41,475 bases of DNA from Kiritimatiellia bacterium (GTDB taxonomy: Bacteria > Verrucomicrobiota > Kiritimatiellia > RFP12 > UBA3636), in contig JAFTHC010000201.1 in NCBI GenBank assembly GCA_017457625.1, positions 1 to 41,475 on the forward strand. The letters are read 5' to 3'. The notes under the pieces are model-generated. The model was not told the DNA's origin. It made no database searches and saw nothing but the letters and a program-made list of their open reading frames with translations. The translations under genes were made by a program, and so were the position numbers. Positions 22,565 through 30,771 of this stretch are shown here, piece after piece; positions within the stretch are counted from its first letter, which is position 1, and each line of letters starts with the position of its first letter.

Positions 22565-23740
22565 CTAGCCGCGGACGAGGCGCGCGCCGTCCGAGCACGC
22601 GATCTCGCGCGGGTCGATCCAGTCGCCGTGGCGGTTCTTGTAGGCGTTGCGGAGCGCGGCGGACGCCGTCTCGACCGCGCGGGCGTCCACGAGCACGACG
22701 GCCGAGCCGCCGAACCCGCCGCCGGACAGACGCGCGCCGTAGACGCCGGGGATGCCCTGCGCCGCGTCCACGATCGTGTCCAGCTCCGGGCAGGAGTTCT
22801 CGAAGTAGTTGCGGGAGGAGTCGTGCGACTCGAACATGAGGCGGCCGAACCCCGCCACGTCCCCTTCGCGTAGCATCTCCACGCCGGCGAGCACGCGCGC
22901 GTTTTCGCCCACCGGATGGGCGGCGCGGCGCGCGACCAGCTCGTCCATCTCGCCGCGGTGCTCGAGCCACTCGTTCCACGACACGTCGCGCAGCGCGGAA
23001 ACCGGGTGGTCCAGCGCGGCCGCGAAGAAGCGGGCCGCGCGCTCGCAGCACTCGCGCCGCTCGTTGTAGGCGCCGTCCACCAGCGCGTGCTTGGCGCCCG
23101 TGTTGCACATGAGGAAACGCACGTCCGGGGAAAACGCGACGGGCTTGAACTCGAGCGTCCGGAAGTCCGACATCACGAGGCTGTCGCGCCGCCCGAAGAC
23201 GGACGACGCCTGGTCGAGCAGGCCGCACTTCACGCCGGCGAAGTCGTGCTCGGCCTTCTGGCCGATCTTCGCCACTTCGACCGGCGCCAGGTCCGCGCCC
23301 AGGAAACGCGCGAAGGCGAGCGTGGCGGAGACTTCGAGCGCGGCGGAGGACGAAAGCCCGGACCCGAGCGGGATGTTGCCGAAGAACATCGCGTCGAACG
23401 CGCGGGCCGCGCCGGCCGGCAGGCGCGCGAGGACGCCCGCGAGCGAGCCGAGCACGTAGTTGGCCCACGTGTGTTCCGCGACGGGCGCGGGCGCGGCGGC
23501 GGGGAAGACCACTTCGTCCATGATGTCGCCGGCGGTGAGGCGCGCCTCGTCCCCGTCCCGCGGGGCGAGCGCGAAGAACGTGCCGTGGTTGATCGCCGCG
23601 GAGAGCACGTAGCCCTCGTTGTAGTCGGTGTGGTTGCCGAGCACCTCGATGCGGCCGGGCGCGTAGGCGACGACGGCCGGCTCGCGGCCGTATTTTTCGA
23701 AGAACTTCTTTTCGAGAATCTGCTGGATGTCGGGGGACAT
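22565..23740 (-). CDS. galK: Galactokinase (GHMP family)
   Basis: The 391-residue enzyme phosphorylates galactose or a related sugar at C1. It has the three GHMP kinase motifs: APGRIEVLGNHTDYNEGYVL near the start, NIPLGSGLSSSAALEVSATL in the centre (phosphate loop) and ARLSGGGFGGSAVVLVDA near the C-terminus, plus the catalytic-region KCGLLDQASSVFG. The substrate motif is GNHTDY rather than the common GEHTDY, so exact specificity is a little uncertain. A promoter with a leader of about 35 bases and an AGGAAA site precede the ATG at 23740. Cotranscribed with trmB. galT/galE are not in the window. Confidence 0.88.
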   Translation of the reverse strand: MSPDIQQILEKKFFEKYGREPAVVAYAPGRIEVLGNHTDYNEGYVLSAAINHGTFFALAPRDGDEARLTAGDIMDEVVFPAAAPAPVAEHTWANYVLGSLAGVLARLPAGAARAFDAMFFGNIPLGSGLSSSAALEVSATLAFARFLGADLAPVEVAKIGQKAEHDFAGVKCGLLDQASSVFGRRDSLVMSDFRTLEFKPVAFSPDVRFLMCNTGAKHALVDGAYNERRECCERAARFFAAALDHPVSALRDVSWNEWLEHRGEMDELVARRAAHPVGENARVLAGVEMLREGDVAGFGRLMFESHDSSRNYFENSCPELDTIVDAAQGIPGVYGARLSGGGFGGSAVVLVDARAVETASAALRNAYKNRHGDWIDPREIACSDGARLVRG

Positions 23741-23781
23741 GGCCGGTCGGTTTCCTGTGTTTCGCGTGCGTTCGGGGCGGC

Positions 23782-23810
23782 ATTATAGCCGCGCCGCGAC
23801 GCGAAATCAA
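23782..23810 (-). promoter_or_regulatory. Promoter of galK-trmB, conventional leader
   Basis: On the minus strand, TTGATT (23810-23805), 17-base spacer and the consensus TATAAT (23787-23782). The ATG is 41 bases further, with AGGAAA in the leader, unlike the leaderless promoters nearby. Confidence 0.7.
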
Positions 23811-23825
23811 GGAAGACGCGCGACG

Positions 23826-25247
23826 TCACCGGACGGCGCGCGCGACCGCCCGCGCGAGGAGCGCGAGGGCGCCGGCCCAGAAAAGGGCGGTCGCGGCGCC
23901 CGCCGGCGCCCACGCGATGGCGCGCGGAAGGAGAGCCCCGACGGCGGCGCAGGCGAGAATGAGCGTCGTGACGTGCGCCTTGCGGGCGCGGAGCGCCAGG
24001 CCCGCGCCGGCCGCGAGCAGGAGCGGAAGCGGCCGGACGAGGAGATTGTCTGCCGCGGCGCCGTCCACGACAAGGACGCCGCACGCGGCCCGCCAGACCG
24101 ACTCGAGGCTCCAGGTGCCTTCGACGAAAACCGACATGCGCGCGAAGACGAGCGTCGCGACGACCATCAGCGCGACCGTCGCCGGCGCGACGCCCCAGAG
24201 CAGCCCGCGCACGACCGGATTGCGCCGCCACTTCGCCAGCGACCGCAGCGCGAGGGCGAGGAGGAAGAACGACGGCGCGAGCAGGCCGGCCGTCGCGACC
24301 AGCGAGCCGGGCGCGCCCTCCATCCGGTAGCCGAAGAACGTCGCCGCGTTGACGCTGATCGGCCCCGGCGTCATCTGCGTGATCGCGAGCAGGTTGCCGA
24401 AGTCCTCCGCCGGCAGCTGCAGGTGCGGCGCGTCCGGCCCGACGAACTCGCGGATGTAGACGGGCACGAGCACGTTGCCGCCGCCGAAGCAGAGCAGGCC
24501 GAACTTCGCGAACGTCGCGAAGACCGCCGGGGCGCACGCCGCCACGGCCGCGGACGCGAGCGCCGCGACGAACAGCCCGCGCGCGATCGGGCGCTCGGCG
24601 AAGACCGCCCCCTCCCCCGCCCCCGCGTCCTCCGCCGGCGGCGGCAGGCGGCCGAGCGCCGCCCGGCCGCACGTCCACGCGACGCCGAAGAGCATGCCGG
24701 CGACGAGCACGTGCGCCGGATTCGCGCCGAAGCACTCCATCGCCGCGACGCCCGCCGGGAGCGCGATCCACGCGTAGGCGCCGCGCATCGTGCGCCGCCA
24801 CGACGAAACGAGCGTCGCCGCCACGACGCCCGCGAGCGCGCTGCGCAGCCCGAGGAAGACCCCCTGCAGGATCTGCGAATCCATCGGCAGCCACGAATAC
24901 CCGCGCGCGACGGCGAGGATGATGCAGAAGGACGGCAGCGCCACGGCCGCGAGCGCCGTCGCGGCGCCCGCGAGGCCGAAGAGCTTGAGGCCGACGTAGA
25001 TCGCGCTGTTGCCGGCGATCAGGCCCGGAACCATCTGGAAGACCGGCAGACGGTCCACGAGCTCGCCCTCGCGCAACCAGCGGAGGCGGCGGCCGAAGAC
25101 TTCGTCCGCCACCGCGATGATCGCGTAGCCGCCGCCCACGACGAAGGCCGAGATCTTCAGGTATTCGAAGAAAAGCCGCGCCGGCGTCGGCTTGCGCGCC
25201 GGCGTGGCGGGGTCCGGGGCGGCGTTCGCGGCGGTTCCGTTCGGCAT
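23826..25247 (-). CDS. Chromate transporter-family (ChrA) membrane protein, two-domain form
   Basis: A 473-residue membrane protein with two homologous CHR domains and about ten to twelve hydrophobic segments. The N-terminal domain starts RLFFEYLKISAFVVGGGYAI (residues about 24-43) and continues VFQMVPGLIAGNSAIYVGLK; the second domain starts FAKFGLLCFGGGNVLVPVYI and continues LLAITQMTPGPISVNAATFF. The paired GGG and Q-M-x-PG motifs are typical of the family. Members move chromate or other anions across the inner membrane; true substrate here is unknown. The ATG at 25247 lies 8 bases after a -10 box (leaderless). Arranged divergently from the outer-membrane protein gene at 25338; their promoters lie within 80 bases. 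Confidence 0.88.
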   Translation of the reverse strand: MPNGTAANAAPDPATPARKPTPARLFFEYLKISAFVVGGGYAIIAVADEVFGRRLRWLREGELVDRLPVFQMVPGLIAGNSAIYVGLKLFGLAGAATALAAVALPSFCIILAVARGYSWLPMDSQILQGVFLGLRSALAGVVAATLVSSWRRTMRGAYAWIALPAGVAAMECFGANPAHVLVAGMLFGVAWTCGRAALGRLPPPAEDAGAGEGAVFAERPIARGLFVAALASAAVAACAPAVFATFAKFGLLCFGGGNVLVPVYIREFVGPDAPHLQLPAEDFGNLLAITQMTPGPISVNAATFFGYRMEGAPGSLVATAGLLAPSFFLLALALRSLAKWRRNPVVRGLLWGVAPATVALMVVATLVFARMSVFVEGTWSLESVWRAACGVLVVDGAAADNLLVRPLPLLLAAGAGLALRARKAHVTTLILACAAVGALLPRAIAWAPAGAATALFWAGALALLARAVARAVR

Positions 25248-25255
25248 GGGGCGGC

Positions 25256-25284
25256 ATTCTACACCGCCCGGCGGTCCGGCGCAA
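25256..25284 (-). promoter_or_regulatory. Promoter of the chromate-transporter gene, leaderless
   Basis: On the minus strand, TTGCGC (25284-25279), 17-base spacer and TAGAAT (25261-25256), 8 bases before the ATG at 25247. Confidence 0.65.
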
Positions 25285-25299
25285 CGCGCGCGAAACCGC

Positions 25300-25328
25300 T
25301 TGCCCTTTGGCGGCCGTTTTCGTAGAAT
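25300..25328 (+). promoter_or_regulatory. Promoter of the outer-membrane protein gene, probably leaderless
   Basis: TTGCCC (25300-25305), 17-base spacer and TAGAAT (25323-25328), 9 bases before the ATG at 25338. It diverges from the transporter promoter. Confidence 0.65.
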
Positions 25329-25337
25329 GGCCCGACC

Positions 25338-26153
25338 ATGAACGCAAACCGCCTCCGCCCGCTCCTGTGCCTTGCCGCGCTCGCGGCTCTCTCCGCCTCC
25401 GCGGGCGAATCCAGATCCTGGTTCGTCGGCGACGACGCGACCGTGTTCCCCCTCCTTTCGCACGGGACCTACGACACGTGGCTGCGCGACCGGCTCTCCG
25501 TCGGACTCGAGTTCTCCTTCTCCTCCCTCACGGACGCGAAGCGCTCCGCCGACAAGGGGTCGAACAAGACGTTCGTCGGCTTCATCAACAAGCTGGACGA
25601 CGACGACGAGTTCGGCGTCTTCCCGTCCGTCTCCTACTGGGCGGCCGACTACGTGCGCCTGACGCTGTTCCGCGATTCGGTGGCCGGCCGGACCCGCAAC
25701 TACAACACGGAAAACCACCACAGCGACGGCGTCGTGAAAGCGGCCGGCCCCGCGCTGCTCGTCGAAGGCCTGTATCCGATGCGCGGCGACACGGTATTCC
25801 TCCACGCCGGGCTGGGCCTCTCGTGGGCGTTCGGCGACTTCGAAGAAGACGGCTGGTGGCATCTGGGATACTCCAGCGAGGCGTCGTGGCGCGAATACGG
25901 CTCGCCGGGAACGAAGGCCGGCGACCACTACCGGGAGATCGAGGTGGACGACTCCGTCGGAATCCTTCTGGCCGCCGGCGTGGCCTGGCGTCCGGTTCCC
26001 CGGATGGAGCTCGATTTCTCGCTCCGCCACACGTGGCTCGAGCCGGACTGCAAGTTCGGCTACCGGCGGCGGAGCGGCTTCGAAGTCCGCGACACGGGCG
26101 ACTTCACGCTCGACCACCTCACCGCCGCGCTCACGGTTTCGTGGGTGTTCTGA
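25338..26153 (+). CDS. Predicted outer-membrane beta-barrel protein
   Basis: A 271-residue protein with signal peptide (RLRPLLCLAALAALSASAG) and a mature part of alternating amphipathic strands such as RLSVGLEFSFSSL, GVFPSVSYWAADYVRLTLF, VFLHAGLGLSWAFG and RMELDFSLRHTWL, ending LTVSWVF with the C-terminal Phe usual for outer-membrane barrels. No family was recognised. It could be a small porin or a surface protein. Monocistronic by position, ending in TGA 43 bases before the convergent fkp stop, with a strong GC hairpin in between. Confidence 0.65.
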   Translation: MNANRLRPLLCLAALAALSASAGESRSWFVGDDATVFPLLSHGTYDTWLRDRLSVGLEFSFSSLTDAKRSADKGSNKTFVGFINKLDDDDEFGVFPSVSYWAADYVRLTLFRDSVAGRTRNYNTENHHSDGVVKAAGPALLVEGLYPMRGDTVFLHAGLGLSWAFGDFEEDGWWHLGYSSEASWREYGSPGTKAGDHYREIEVDDSVGILLAAGVAWRPVPRMELDFSLRHTWLEPDCKFGYRRRSGFEVRDTGDFTLDHLTAALTVSWVF

Positions 26154-26161
26154 TCCGGCCC

Positions 26162-26188
26162 GCCGCCGTGGGCGGCGGCCACGGCGGC
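26162..26188. terminator. GC-rich hairpin between convergent genes, candidate terminator
   Basis: GCCGCCGTGG (26162-26171) pairs perfectly with CCACGGCGGC (26179-26188) around a 7-base loop. It is the only sizeable space between the convergent stops of the outer-membrane protein and fkp genes. No T-run follows on either strand, so efficiency as an intrinsic terminator is uncertain. Confidence 0.45.
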
Positions 26189-26195
26189 CCGGCGG

Positions 26196-29030
26196 TCAGG
26201 ACCGCGTGACCTGCAGCCCGCGCGAGAGGGACGGCGCCACGAAGCGGGCCCGCGGGTTGGGCGGGTCGCGCGACAGGTCCGCGCGGATCGCGGCCGCGGC
26301 CGCGGCGTCCGGCGCGAGCGCGAGCAGGTAGCCGCCGCCGCCGGCGCCGAGCAGTTTCAGCGCGGCGCCGTGCTTTTCCATGACCGCCACGATCGGCGCC
26401 ACGGACGGCGGGCACGTGCCGGAATCGAGCTCCCGGTTGAGCGCCCACGAGCGGCGCAGCGCTTCGGCGATCGCCGCTTCGTCCGCGCGCGCGGCGGCGT
26501 CCGCCGCGAAGTCGGCGTTCAGCGCGATGTCGCGGATGAGGCCGAGCGTGGCGCGGTCGCCGAGGAAGAGGTTCTTCACGATCTGCGCGAGGATGTTGCG
26601 CGCCACGCGCGTGACGCCGGTGTAGTAGAGCAGCGCGCGGCCCGAGGCGAAGAGGTCGGCGAACGGGGCGTCCGGCAGGAAGCGCACGTCCGGCGCCTGG
26701 CGCAGGCCCGGTTCGGTCGCCGCGAGCTTGGCGCCGGGGAAGAGGCCGCCCACCTGGTCCTGCCAGCCGCCGCCGGAGCCGAGCAGCTGTTCCAGCACGA
26801 TGGTGCGGGCGACCAGGTCGCGGTGCGTCCAGCCGAGCGCGCAGGCGTCCGACACCGCGCCGAGTACGGTCGCGGCGAGGATGGAGCTCGTGCCGAGGCC
26901 GGAGCCCTTGGGGATGGCGCAGAGCGTGGTGAGCTCCAGGCCGCCGCCGAAGCGCTCGCGCAGCATCGCTTCGAGCGTGGCGTGGCCGCGCCCGCCGCGG
27001 AAGCGCGGGTCGAAGCCCGCGAGGCGCAGCGCGGCGCGCGGGATCGAGAAGGCGCCGAGACGCGAGGGCGAGCAGAGCTCTTCGAAGGTCGCGATTTCCT
27101 CGGAAACGCCCAGGTCGATCGAGCGCAGGACGATTTTCGGCCCGGCGCAGACGCGCGCGAACGCCTGGATCGGCGGCTGCCCGTTGAGGTCGACGGCGAC
27201 GTTGACGACGCGTCCGCCGCGCTCCAGGCAGTAGGGCGGCGTGTCGGACCAGCCGCCCGCCAGGTCCAGGCGCGCGGGCGCGCGGCTCCACACGATCTGG
27301 TCCTCCGCCAGGTCGCGGCGCGGGTCGGCGGGCTGCAGCGCCATGTCGCCCACGAGCAGTTCGCGCAGGCGCGAGAAGGCGTCGTCCTCCGCGCCGCGGA
27401 ACATCGCGTCGTGCACGGCCGGGAGCCCCGCCGCCGCGGGCAGCGGCGCGGGCGCGGCCGGGAAGTCCCGCGCGGCGGCGCCGAGGTCGAGCCGCAGCGC
27501 GGCCGCGGCCCATTGCGCCGGCGTCTGCGCGGCGAAGTCCGCGCCGAGCCGCGCGTCGAGGCGCGCGAGGCGCGCGGAGGGGTCGCCGCGCTGCACGAGG
27601 TCCGTGGCGGACACGCGCCGCGCGGCGAGCCAGCGGTCGCGCGCGGCGGCCGCGGCGGCGGGGTCCGCCGGCGGGGCCGCCATCCACCGCAGCAGTTCGC
27701 CGCCGGCCGGATCGGACCAGTCCACGAGCGGGAAGAGCGGCGCGTCCTGGATGTCCGCGGCGGGATTCAGGCCCGCTTCTTCGAACGTCAGCGCGCGCGC
27801 GGCGAGCCACTCGGCGAACGGCGCGCCGAGATACGTCGTGGCGGGGTCCGCCAGACGCCCCTTGAACGGGTCGTCGAAGCCGTAGACGCGCAGCGCTTCG
27901 CCGGCCGCGCCGGCGAAGCCGACGGCGTCCACGCAGACGCCGCGCGGCAGCGACACGGTCCAGGCGTTGGGCGGCAGGCCGGTGAGGACGTGTTCGCCCG
28001 CGAGCGTCCAGGTCGCGGGGACGGACGCGTTTTCGATCCAGAGCGGGCGGACGGTCCCGGGGACGGCGGGCGCGTCGGCGTGCAGGACGATGCGGTCGCG
28101 GCCGTCCGCGGCGGACTCGTTGCCGAACGAGCGGCGGTCGCCGGCCGGGTGCGCCAGTTCGCCCGCCGAGCCGATCACGGAGCGGTTCGTGCCGAAGTGG
28201 TAGAAGCGGCCGTCGTCGAGCGCGAGCACGGCCGAGGAAAGCGCGCCCGCGTCCGGGTCGGGATCGGCCGGGTTGCGCCCGAGGGCCGTGCCGAAGCGGT
28301 CGTAGAGGTCGTAGGGCGCGGCCGCGCCGCCGGCGAAGGCGCGCGCGGCGCCGTCCCAGCCGCACTTGGCCAGCAGGACGCGCACCGCGCGCTCCGAAAG
28401 CAGCCACACGCCGCTGTCGAGCGAGAACGTGTAGTCGGCGGCGAGTTCGCGGATGCGGGCGGGGGACGGCTTCTGGAGGAAGAACTCGATCGCGCCCGGT
28501 TCGCGCACGGGGCTGAAGAGCACGCCGTGTCCGCTCGCCTCCTCGGGCGACGAGGGGATGCCCACGATCAGCACGTCCGCCTCGGGGAAGGCCGGCATCG
28601 CGCGGTCGTAGCGCACGAGCGTGTCGCCGCAGGCGACGGCGAGGCGGTAGGACGCGGGCGCGTGGCGAAGCAGGTGCGCGAAGGCTGTCTGCTGCAGCGA
28701 AAGGAGCGTCTGGCCCGGGGACTGCCCGCCGACGCCGTCGAGCGGCGGCAGCGGCAGGCGCGACTTGCCCAGCGCCGCGTAGGCGGGCAGGCGCCGGCTC
28801 TGGCCGCTGGCGTGGATGACGAGCTTGCGCGAGGCGGCGAGCCATTCGAGCGGGTCCTTCTGCGGCGCGAGCGCGCGCCACGCCTCGCAGAGCAGGTGGG
28901 CCGTGCCGCCGCCGGAGCCGAGCTGGCGCCCGGGCGGATCGCCGCCGGCGAACGCCGCGCCCGGCACGGCCGCGGAGCCGGCGCGAAGCCCGGCGGGCGG
29001 AAGGGAGACGAGCGTTTCGATGTCGGTCAT
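26196..29030 (-). CDS. fkp: Bifunctional L-fucokinase / fucose-1-phosphate guanylyltransferase (FKP)
   Basis: The 944-residue enzyme matches the length of Bacteroides FKP, which converts free L-fucose to GDP-fucose for glycosylating surface polysaccharides and proteins. The N-terminal part (about 1-500) is the guanylyltransferase: KLVIHASGQSRRLPAYAALG and PLPPLDG in the nucleotide-binding region, IPSSPEEASGHGVLFSP, and YTFSLDSGVWLLSERAV. The C-terminal part is a GHMP sugar kinase: VWSRAPARLDLAGGWSDTPP, AIPKGSGLGTSSILAATVLG (phosphate loop) and LKLLGAGGGGYLLALAPD. The gene is third in an mcsA-mcsB-fkp operon, 16 bases after the mcsB stop. With GH29 at 1001-2275 it suggests fucose is harvested and reused. 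Confidence 0.9.
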   Translation of the reverse strand: MTDIETLVSLPPAGLRAGSAAVPGAAFAGGDPPGRQLGSGGGTAHLLCEAWRALAPQKDPLEWLAASRKLVIHASGQSRRLPAYAALGKSRLPLPPLDGVGGQSPGQTLLSLQQTAFAHLLRHAPASYRLAVACGDTLVRYDRAMPAFPEADVLIVGIPSSPEEASGHGVLFSPVREPGAIEFFLQKPSPARIRELAADYTFSLDSGVWLLSERAVRVLLAKCGWDGAARAFAGGAAAPYDLYDRFGTALGRNPADPDPDAGALSSAVLALDDGRFYHFGTNRSVIGSAGELAHPAGDRRSFGNESAADGRDRIVLHADAPAVPGTVRPLWIENASVPATWTLAGEHVLTGLPPNAWTVSLPRGVCVDAVGFAGAAGEALRVYGFDDPFKGRLADPATTYLGAPFAEWLAARALTFEEAGLNPAADIQDAPLFPLVDWSDPAGGELLRWMAAPPADPAAAAAARDRWLAARRVSATDLVQRGDPSARLARLDARLGADFAAQTPAQWAAAALRLDLGAAARDFPAAPAPLPAAAGLPAVHDAMFRGAEDDAFSRLRELLVGDMALQPADPRRDLAEDQIVWSRAPARLDLAGGWSDTPPYCLERGGRVVNVAVDLNGQPPIQAFARVCAGPKIVLRSIDLGVSEEIATFEELCSPSRLGAFSIPRAALRLAGFDPRFRGGRGHATLEAMLRERFGGGLELTTLCAIPKGSGLGTSSILAATVLGAVSDACALGWTHRDLVARTIVLEQLLGSGGGWQDQVGGLFPGAKLAATEPGLRQAPDVRFLPDAPFADLFASGRALLYYTGVTRVARNILAQIVKNLFLGDRATLGLIRDIALNADFAADAAARADEAAIAEALRRSWALNRELDSGTCPPSVAPIVAVMEKHGAALKLLGAGGGGYLLALAPDAAAAAAIRADLSRDPPNPRARFVAPSLSRGLQVTRS

Positions 29031-29046
29031 GGCGGGCGGGGCGGGA

Positions 29047-30168
29047 TCAGGGCAGCGGGTCGAGCTGCGGGAGCAGCGGGGCGAAGAGCGGGCGCAGCAG
29101 CGCGGCGCGGCGCGCGCGGTCGTCCGCGCCGGCCGCGGGATCGGCCGGCTTGTCCGCGGAAACGGTTTCCGCGTAGGAGAGGACGCGCACCAGGTCCGCG
29201 AACGCGGCGCGCTGCCGCGCGCCCAGGCGCAGCAGGCGCAGGTCGGCGGCGAAAAGGACGGCGAGCGCGACGTCGAGCGCTTCGGCCTGGCCCGTCTGCC
29301 GGGCGAAGGCGCCGGCCGAGACGGAGCGCGCGACGAAGTCCGAAAGCTCGGGCGAGGCGGCGTCGAGCAGCTTGAAGCGGGCGTTCTGCTCCTGGCGCGA
29401 AAGCTCGCGCGCCGTCGCGTCCATGCGGCCGACGATGTCCCGCTCGGTGCCGGCGTTGCGGATCGACTGGACGAGGTAGCGGCAGCCGGGCGCGTCGATC
29501 GACGATTCGTCGCCCGCGAAGGGGCCGAAGGTCGGCACGGTCTCGAAGCCGAGGCGGTCGAGCGCGCGCAGCGCCGGGTCGAGCGTGCGCGAAAGGCAGA
29601 GCCCGAAAAGGCAGACGTCGAAGGAGAGCGCGAGCCCGGTGCCGGCGTGGTCGGGATTGGCCGAGAGGTAGCCCCAGGCCGTGTCGTGGGCGAACGGCGC
29701 TTCGTGCGAAGCCCCCGCCAGGACCGCGTCCAGCTCGCGCCACTGCGCGGCGTAGGGCGCATTGGACGCCGCGTAAAGCGACAGGTGGTCTTCGGCGTTG
29801 AAGACGGCGAGCGCGGCGCCCTTGCCGACGGTCGCGAACGAGGCCCGGGCGAGCGCCTCCGGGTCGCGCGGCATCGGGAGCCCTTCGAACGGGTTGTCGC
29901 GCAGGACGCCGCCGGCTTCCGGGCGCCGCAGCTCCTCCCACGTGCCGGGCAGCTCCTCCACCTTCATGCGGCGCTCCGCCGCGCCGGCGCGCAGCGCGCG
30001 CAAGGCGACGCCGCGGGCCGTTTCGCGGCCTTCGGGCGACTGGCGTTCCGGGAAAACGGCCCCGTCGAGGTTGCGGTGGATCGCGACGCAGCGGCGGAAC
30101 GCGACCGTCGAGAACGGCAGGTCGCGCAGCCAGTCGCCGCGGCCGGAGCGGGAGAAGAGCCTAGCCAT
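29047..30168 (-). CDS. McsB-like protein (phosphagen kinase superfamily), probably inactive or altered catalysis
   Basis: A 373-residue member of the ATP:guanido phosphotransferase superfamily, recognised by the global pattern of McsB: FRRCVAIHRNL near 25-34 (compare SSRIRLARNL), VFNAEDHLSLYA near 122-133 (compare NEEDHL), FAHDTAWGYLSANPDHAGTG near 159-178 and the C-terminal helical region. Active McsB phosphorylates protein arginines and cooperates with ClpCP. Here key positions differ: the CPxNxGTGLR signature reads N171-PDHAGTGL-A180, replacing the catalytic Cys and an ATP-binding Arg, the first arginines of SSRIR are Cys and Ala, and the GEGSE loop is GDESS. It overlaps mcsA by 8 bases and precedes fkp. 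It may be a pseudokinase or act on another substrate. Confidence 0.75.
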   Translation of the reverse strand: MARLFSRSGRGDWLRDLPFSTVAFRRCVAIHRNLDGAVFPERQSPEGRETARGVALRALRAGAAERRMKVEELPGTWEELRRPEAGGVLRDNPFEGLPMPRDPEALARASFATVGKGAALAVFNAEDHLSLYAASNAPYAAQWRELDAVLAGASHEAPFAHDTAWGYLSANPDHAGTGLALSFDVCLFGLCLSRTLDPALRALDRLGFETVPTFGPFAGDESSIDAPGCRYLVQSIRNAGTERDIVGRMDATARELSRQEQNARFKLLDAASPELSDFVARSVSAGAFARQTGQAEALDVALAVLFAADLRLLRLGARQRAAFADLVRVLSYAETVSADKPADPAAGADDRARRAALLRPLFAPLLPQLDPLP

Positions 30169-30682
30169 CGCCGCGCTCCGGGGCGGAGGCGCCGCCGTCC
30201 GGATCCAGGGCGCGCAGGCGGTCCGCGATCGTCGAGGCGTCCTCGTAGCGGTCTTCCTTCACGGCCTTGGCGAGCGACGCCTTGAGCTTGGCGACCTCGC
30301 GCTCGCGCAGCGCCTCGGCGGGCGTCTCGCGCGAGCGCGGCGCGGCGGGAATCTGCTCGGAGAGGAACGTCCGGACGTCCGTCTCGAACGTCTCGTAGCA
30401 CCGCGGGCAGCCGAAGCGGCGCTTTTCGCGCAGCTCGCCGCGGGAGAGGCCGCAGCCCGGGCAGATCCGGTCCTTCGCCTTCTTCGAGGCGGGAACGGGG
30501 AAGCCGATGCTGAAGAGCAGGTCCGACACGTCGCGCCCCGGACCGGCCCCGTCCGCGGCCGCCACGGGGGACGCCGCGGTCCGCGCGCACGCGTCGCAGA
30601 CGTAGAGCTCGCGCGGCTCGCCGGCGATTTTCCGGGTCACCGCGCGCGTGGCGGGGTGCAGATGGCAGATTTCGCACTGCAT
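30161..30682 (-). CDS. McsA-like zinc-finger / UVR-domain protein
   Basis: A 173-residue protein with four CxxC units, MQCEICH at 1-7, VCDACART near 28-35, ICPGCGLSRGEL near 73-84 and CPRCYETF near 90-97, the zinc-binding pattern of McsA, followed by a UVR motif (REREVAKLKASLAKAVKEDR and YEDASTIADRLRALD, about 125-160). In Bacillus, McsA activates the McsB arginine kinase and regulates CtsR; no ctsR or clpC is in this window. It overlaps mcsB by 8 bases, so the pair is kept together although mcsB has lost residues. A leaderless promoter precedes it, divergent from cca. Confidence 0.85.
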   Translation of the reverse strand: MQCEICHLHPATRAVTRKIAGEPRELYVCDACARTAASPVAAADGAGPGRDVSDLLFSIGFPVPASKKAKDRICPGCGLSRGELREKRRFGCPRCYETFETDVRTFLSEQIPAAPRSRETPAEALREREVAKLKASLAKAVKEDRYEDASTIADRLRALDPDGGASAPERGDG

Positions 30683-30690
30683 GCGCGCGG

Positions 30691-30719
30691 ATTATGCCAC
30701 AACCGCGCGCGCCGCGCAA
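30691..30719 (-). promoter_or_regulatory. Promoter of mcsA-mcsB-fkp, leaderless
   Basis: On the minus strand, TTGCGC (30719-30714), 17-base spacer and CATAAT (30696-30691), 8 bases before the ATG at 30682. Confidence 0.65.
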
Positions 30720-30735
30720 TCCCCCGCGCGCCCGT

Positions 30736-30764
30736 TTGCGCGGCGCACGGGCGTGTGGTAGACT
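30736..30764 (+). promoter_or_regulatory. Promoter of the CCA-adding enzyme gene, leaderless
   Basis: TTGCGC (30736-30741), 17-base spacer, TAGACT (30759-30764), 7 bases before the ATG at 30772. Confidence 0.65.
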
Positions 30765-30771
30765 GCCGGGC

